Source of the DNA: Clostridia bacterium
GTDB taxonomy: Bacteria; Bacillota; Clostridia; Oscillospirales; Acutalibacteraceae
Assembly: GCA_017410195.1 (NCBI GenBank)
Contig: JAFQRF010000070.1
Span: 1-64,000 of the forward strand
DNA: 64,000 nucleotides
Reading direction: 5' to 3'
The translations under genes and the position numbers were made by a program. Below are positions 60,962-64,000 of the stretch, piece after piece. The number at the start of each line of letters is the position of its first letter. The stretch's first letter is position 1. The notes beneath the pieces were generated by a model. The model was given only the letters and a program-made list of their open reading frames with translations, did no database searches and was not told the DNA's origin.

Positions 60962-62437
60962 ATGAAAGTTTTGCTTATAAACCCAGCCCCCGAACATTAT
61001 ACGAGAGCCCGATGCGCACCGCTCGGCGTTTTATCAATAGCAAGCTACCTCGAAGTCAAGGGTCACGATGTTAAGGTCCTCAACAGAGCCATAAAATCAA
61101 CCGATATCAACGAGGAGCTTGATGAGTTCAAGCCCGATTTTGTGGGCTGTTCGCTTCTCACGGTTATGTCGGTTAAAGACTGCGTTGTTGTTTCCGAAGC
61201 GGCGAAAAAACGCGGAATCTGCGTTGTATGGGGCGGTCCCTATGTTTCCGCTATTCCCGAGATGACTCTTGAACTCGGCTGCATTGACATGATATCAATG
61301 GGCGAGGGTGAAGAGACCTGGCTTGAGCTTTGTGAAACCAAGGCAAAAGGCGGAGATATATATTCAATCAAGGGCCTTGCATATATGAAGGACGGCAAAT
61401 TCGTCATGACTCCCGAAAGAGAGTTTACCGACCTTTCAACTCTGCCGACGCTCAATTTTGATTTGGTTGATGCGAAGAAAACGCTTTATAAAAACTACGA
61501 TTACGACGGCATAATGGGCATGTATGTTTCAAAGGGCTGCAACGGAAGATGCACCTTCTGCTATAACCATGCTTTTCATAAGAGCTGCCGCCGCTCACGC
61601 CCGCTTGAGCATTTCATTTATGAAGCAAAGTTTGTCAAAGAAAAGTACGGTGCAAAGGCGTTTGCACTTGCAGATGAACTTTTCGGATATAACAAACAGA
61701 CCCTTCATGAATTCTGCGATGCGCTTGATGAAGCGAATCTCGGCATGAACTGGGGCGGAATGACAAAAATCGGTCTTTTCGACAGAGAGGATTTTCAGCG
61801 TATGTATGATTCGGGCTGCAGATGGCTCGAATTCGGCGTTGAAAGCGGTTCGCAGACGACTCTTGCACGCATGAAAAAGGGTCTGAAGCTCAGCCGTGTT
61901 GAAGAGGATTTGAAAATCTGCAAGGAAATCGGAATTATAACCCTTTGCTATTTTATTGTCGGTTATCCCGACGAAACGGAAGAAGAACTGAGAGAAACCT
62001 GTGAGCTTGTTGAAAAAATCGGATATTCAAGATTTGTAAGCTCCTATTTCAGCCCTCTGCCCGGCTCGGAGATTTATGATACCCTTGTTGCCGAAGGCAG
62101 GTTAACTCCGCCTAAATCAATGAAAGAGTGCATGAAAACAAAGATTTTCTATTCTCCCAAGCCCAATCTTTCAAAGGTCAGCACTCTTGACCTCAAAGTT
62201 GTGCGTTCATATATGCTTTGGAAGAGCTTTACGGAAAAGAAATTTGATGAAAACGGAAAGATTAATTATGCAACCGCAAGAAAGGATATCATGGATGTTC
62301 TCAGAAGCCTTAAGGGTCACGGCTTTAAGGCGGGCGTTGAGCAGTTTGTGATGAGCGGATATGAATTCCTTGATATCTTCTTCTATGCGAATTTCTTCCC
62401 GAAAATACGCAAAAAATATAACATAGGCAGGAAATAA
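60962..62437 (+). CDS. B12-binding-domain radical SAM protein, family B member 2
   Basis: 491 residues. VLLINPAPEHYTRARCAPLGVLSI, VVWGGPYVSAIPE and SMGEGEETW in the B12-like domain; cluster KGCNGRCTFCYN (C193, C197, C200); FALADELFGYNKQTL, WLEFGVESGSQTTLARM and FIVGYPDETEEEL. The C-terminal part has IFYSPKPNLSKVSTLDLKVVRSY, shared nearly word for word with member 3. ATG 60962 with CAGGAG. Two bases separate it from member 3. Confidence 0.92.
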   Translation: MKVLLINPAPEHYTRARCAPLGVLSIASYLEVKGHDVKVLNRAIKSTDINEELDEFKPDFVGCSLLTVMSVKDCVVVSEAAKKRGICVVWGGPYVSAIPEMTLELGCIDMISMGEGEETWLELCETKAKGGDIYSIKGLAYMKDGKFVMTPEREFTDLSTLPTLNFDLVDAKKTLYKNYDYDGIMGMYVSKGCNGRCTFCYNHAFHKSCRRSRPLEHFIYEAKFVKEKYGAKAFALADELFGYNKQTLHEFCDALDEANLGMNWGGMTKIGLFDREDFQRMYDSGCRWLEFGVESGSQTTLARMKKGLKLSRVEEDLKICKEIGIITLCYFIVGYPDETEEELRETCELVEKIGYSRFVSSYFSPLPGSEIYDTLVAEGRLTPPKSMKECMKTKIFYSPKPNLSKVSTLDLKVVRSYMLWKSFTEKKFDENGKINYATARKDIMDVLRSLKGHGFKAGVEQFVMSGYEFLDIFFYANFFPKIRKKYNIGRK

Positions 62438-62439
62438 CA

Positions 62440-63915
62440 ATGAGGATTCTGTTTGTCAATCCGTCAATGGAGCGTTATACCCGTCAGATAAGTGCGCCTA
62501 TAGGTCTTGTTTCAATTGCAACCTATCTGAAAGCCAACGGACATACGGTGAAAATAATTGACAGAACAATAAAAACAACAAATATCCGCAAGGAAATTGA
62601 GAGCTTTGCGCCCGATATCGTCGGCATTTCCGTTATCTCAACAAAATCCTTTGGTGATTCGGAAAAAATTTCGCTGACAGCAAAAAAATACGGTGCAAAG
62701 GTTGTCTGGGGAGGAATATTCGCATCACTTGACCCCGAGTTTATATTTAAGAATATAGATATTGACTTCGTTTCAATCGGCGAGGGTGAAGAAACCTGGC
62801 TTGAACTTGCAAATAGCCTTGAGTCGGGCGGCGACCCGAAAAAAATCGCAGGTCTTGCATATAAGGAAAACGGCAAGGTTGTTTATACTCCGGAAAGAGA
62901 GTTTACCGACCTTTCAATCCTTCCCCGAATGGATTTCAGTCTTATCGATGTCGATAAATATCTCGGCCCGATGTACGGCTGCAAAAAAACGGCGCTGCTT
63001 TACATTTCAAAGGGCTGCTACGGGCAGTGTACCTTCTGTTTCAACTCGAAATTCCACCGCAGCTGCCACAGAGAAAGACCGCTTGAAGTGTTCTTCGAAG
63101 AAGTAAAATATCTTATGGATAATCATGGGGTGGACTGCATTTATTTTGCTGATGAGCTTTTCGGGAAAAACAAGGCACATCTCAGATATCTTTGCGAAGC
63201 GTTTATCGAATCGGGGCTTGGCTTTAAATGGGTTGCTCAGACGAGAGCAGGTTATTTTGATCTTGAAGACTATAAGCTTATGAGGAAGGCAGGGTGTATC
63301 GCTGTTGATTTCGGCATTGAAACAGGTTCGCCTTCGATGCTTAAAGCAATCAAAAAGAACATCCCGTACGACAAAATAAAGCAGACCTTTGAGCTTTGCA
63401 GGGAAGCGGAGATCATAACCCTTGCAAACTTTATAATCGGGTTCCCCGACGAAACAGAGGAGCAGCTGAAAGATACGATAAAAATGGCAACGGATATTCC
63501 CGCAACTCAGAGAACGTTTTTCTTTTTCATGCCCGGACCGGGAAGTGAGCTTTACGAAAAGCTTGTTGCAAGCGGAAAATATGTTCCTCCCAAGACCTTC
63601 AGGGAATATACAAACGTGCAGTTTTACTATTCACCCAAACCCAATTTCTCAAAAATTCCGTCAAAGGAGCTTAAAGCAGTCAGAGCTTATTTTCTCTGGA
63701 AGGGGTTTTCAAGAAAGTATTTTTCTCAGACGGCAAGAACCTACGATATCGCAAAAAAAGATATTGTTGATGTTCTCAAGCAGTTCAAGGGTCATGATTT
63801 GCGCTTTGCAATTCAGCTGATTCTGATATCGGCATATGAATTTCTCGATATCTTCTGCTATGCGCATTTCTGCCCGTCGGTGATTAAAAAGTATAATTTG
63901 AATATTGATGAATAA
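62440..63915 (+). CDS. B12-binding-domain radical SAM protein, family B member 3
   Basis: 491 residues, tandem paralogue of member 2 with identical length. ILFVNPSMERYTRQISAPIG, VVWGGIFASLDPE and SIGEGEETW; cluster KGCYGQCTFCFN (C193, C197, C200); FADELFGKNKAHLRYL, DFGIETGSPSMLKAIKKNI and FIIGFPDETEEQL; C-terminal FYYSPKPNFSKIPSKELKAVRAY. Probably a tandem duplication followed by divergence of the active-site loop. Confidence 0.92.
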   Translation: MRILFVNPSMERYTRQISAPIGLVSIATYLKANGHTVKIIDRTIKTTNIRKEIESFAPDIVGISVISTKSFGDSEKISLTAKKYGAKVVWGGIFASLDPEFIFKNIDIDFVSIGEGEETWLELANSLESGGDPKKIAGLAYKENGKVVYTPEREFTDLSILPRMDFSLIDVDKYLGPMYGCKKTALLYISKGCYGQCTFCFNSKFHRSCHRERPLEVFFEEVKYLMDNHGVDCIYFADELFGKNKAHLRYLCEAFIESGLGFKWVAQTRAGYFDLEDYKLMRKAGCIAVDFGIETGSPSMLKAIKKNIPYDKIKQTFELCREAEIITLANFIIGFPDETEEQLKDTIKMATDIPATQRTFFFFMPGPGSELYEKLVASGKYVPPKTFREYTNVQFYYSPKPNFSKIPSKELKAVRAYFLWKGFSRKYFSQTARTYDIAKKDIVDVLKQFKGHDLRFAIQLILISAYEFLDIFCYAHFCPSVIKKYNLNIDE

Positions 63916-63942
63916 ATTAACGAAAGAACAGCGGTGAGCTTT

Positions 63943-64000
63943 TTGAAAAAAAGAAAAAAGCAAAAAAAACTTCTGCTTTTCGGCGGATTAATATTGATTC
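63943..64000 (+). CDS. Start of a lysine-rich membrane protein (truncated by window edge)
   Basis: From TTG 63943 the reading is a run of Lys/Arg (KKRKKQKK) followed by LLLFGGLILI, the start of a hydrophobic helix, after a GCGGTGAG ribosome site. It is the third gene of this operon. Only 19 residues are visible; GTG at 63934 is an alternative start. Confidence 0.5.
   Translation, partial: MKKRKKQKKLLLFGGLILI

Overview
The window reads as a chromosomal segment of an anaerobic, low-to-mid-GC Gram-positive bacterium, most likely a gut Clostridia of the Oscillospirales/Ruminococcaceae kind. This is inference from AGGAGG-type ribosome sites, frequent TTG/GTG starts, strong TTGACA-N17-TATAAT promoters, rubrerythrin, a DarA-type c-di-AMP receptor, SdpR/SdpI, lipoproteins with short lipoboxes, and many cobalamin-type radical SAM enzymes. 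No tRNA, rRNA, CRISPR array, insertion sequence or phage gene was seen, and no stretch over about 300 bases lacks a gene.

Region 1 (1-38 kb) is mostly ordinary chromosome. It holds a partial class II aldolase; an SGNH hydrolase/lipoprotein pair; a tRNA/rRNA methyltransferase operon (TrmN6-like, RsmI, membrane-anchored protein, rubrerythrin); an ABC exporter with its DUF1854 partner and DarA; secreted phosphoesterase and CAP-domain proteins; an XRE/DUF2157-like membrane regulator with a GDYXXLXY-like partner and TraX; a MATE pump; a HAD phosphatase; and an NlpC/P60 hydrolase behind a structured leader. A long minus-strand run encodes YfcC, a phosphoesterase, an MFS carrier, TrkA, TrkH and a GH38-like glycosidase. 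Then come an alpha/beta hydrolase with YhcH, the SdpI/SdpR pair, a GH30-like glycosidase, an RluA-type pseudouridine synthase and a polar amino-acid ABC importer. The binding protein of that importer looks circularly permuted.

Region 2 (37.5-64 kb) is the remarkable part. Eleven genes encode proteins with an N-terminal cobalamin-binding-like domain and a radical SAM domain, in three paralogous families. Family A has six members (about 600-640 aa, CX3CX2CDW). Family B has three (about 491-495 aa, CX3CX2C followed by YN or FN). Family C has two (about 611 aa, with an unusual CX4CX2C cluster and a large insertion in the B12 domain). They lie in a plus-strand operon (A1, membrane protein, A2, B1), a converging minus-strand operon of about 15 kb (HddA-like kinase, cupin, HddC-GmhB fusion, A6, A5, A4, C2, A3, glycosyltransferase, C1) and a second plus-strand operon (B2, B3, then a membrane protein that runs off the window). 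An NAD-dependent epimerase and a D-2-hydroxyacid dehydrogenase flank these units.

My reading (inference) is a biosynthetic locus that makes an activated D-glycero-alpha-D-manno-heptose-type sugar and transfers it to something. Several B12-dependent radical SAM enzymes would add methyl groups or make other radical modifications on that glycan, lipid or small molecule. No ribosomal precursor peptide was found. A1 carries a frameshift just before its conserved C-terminal WYG tail.
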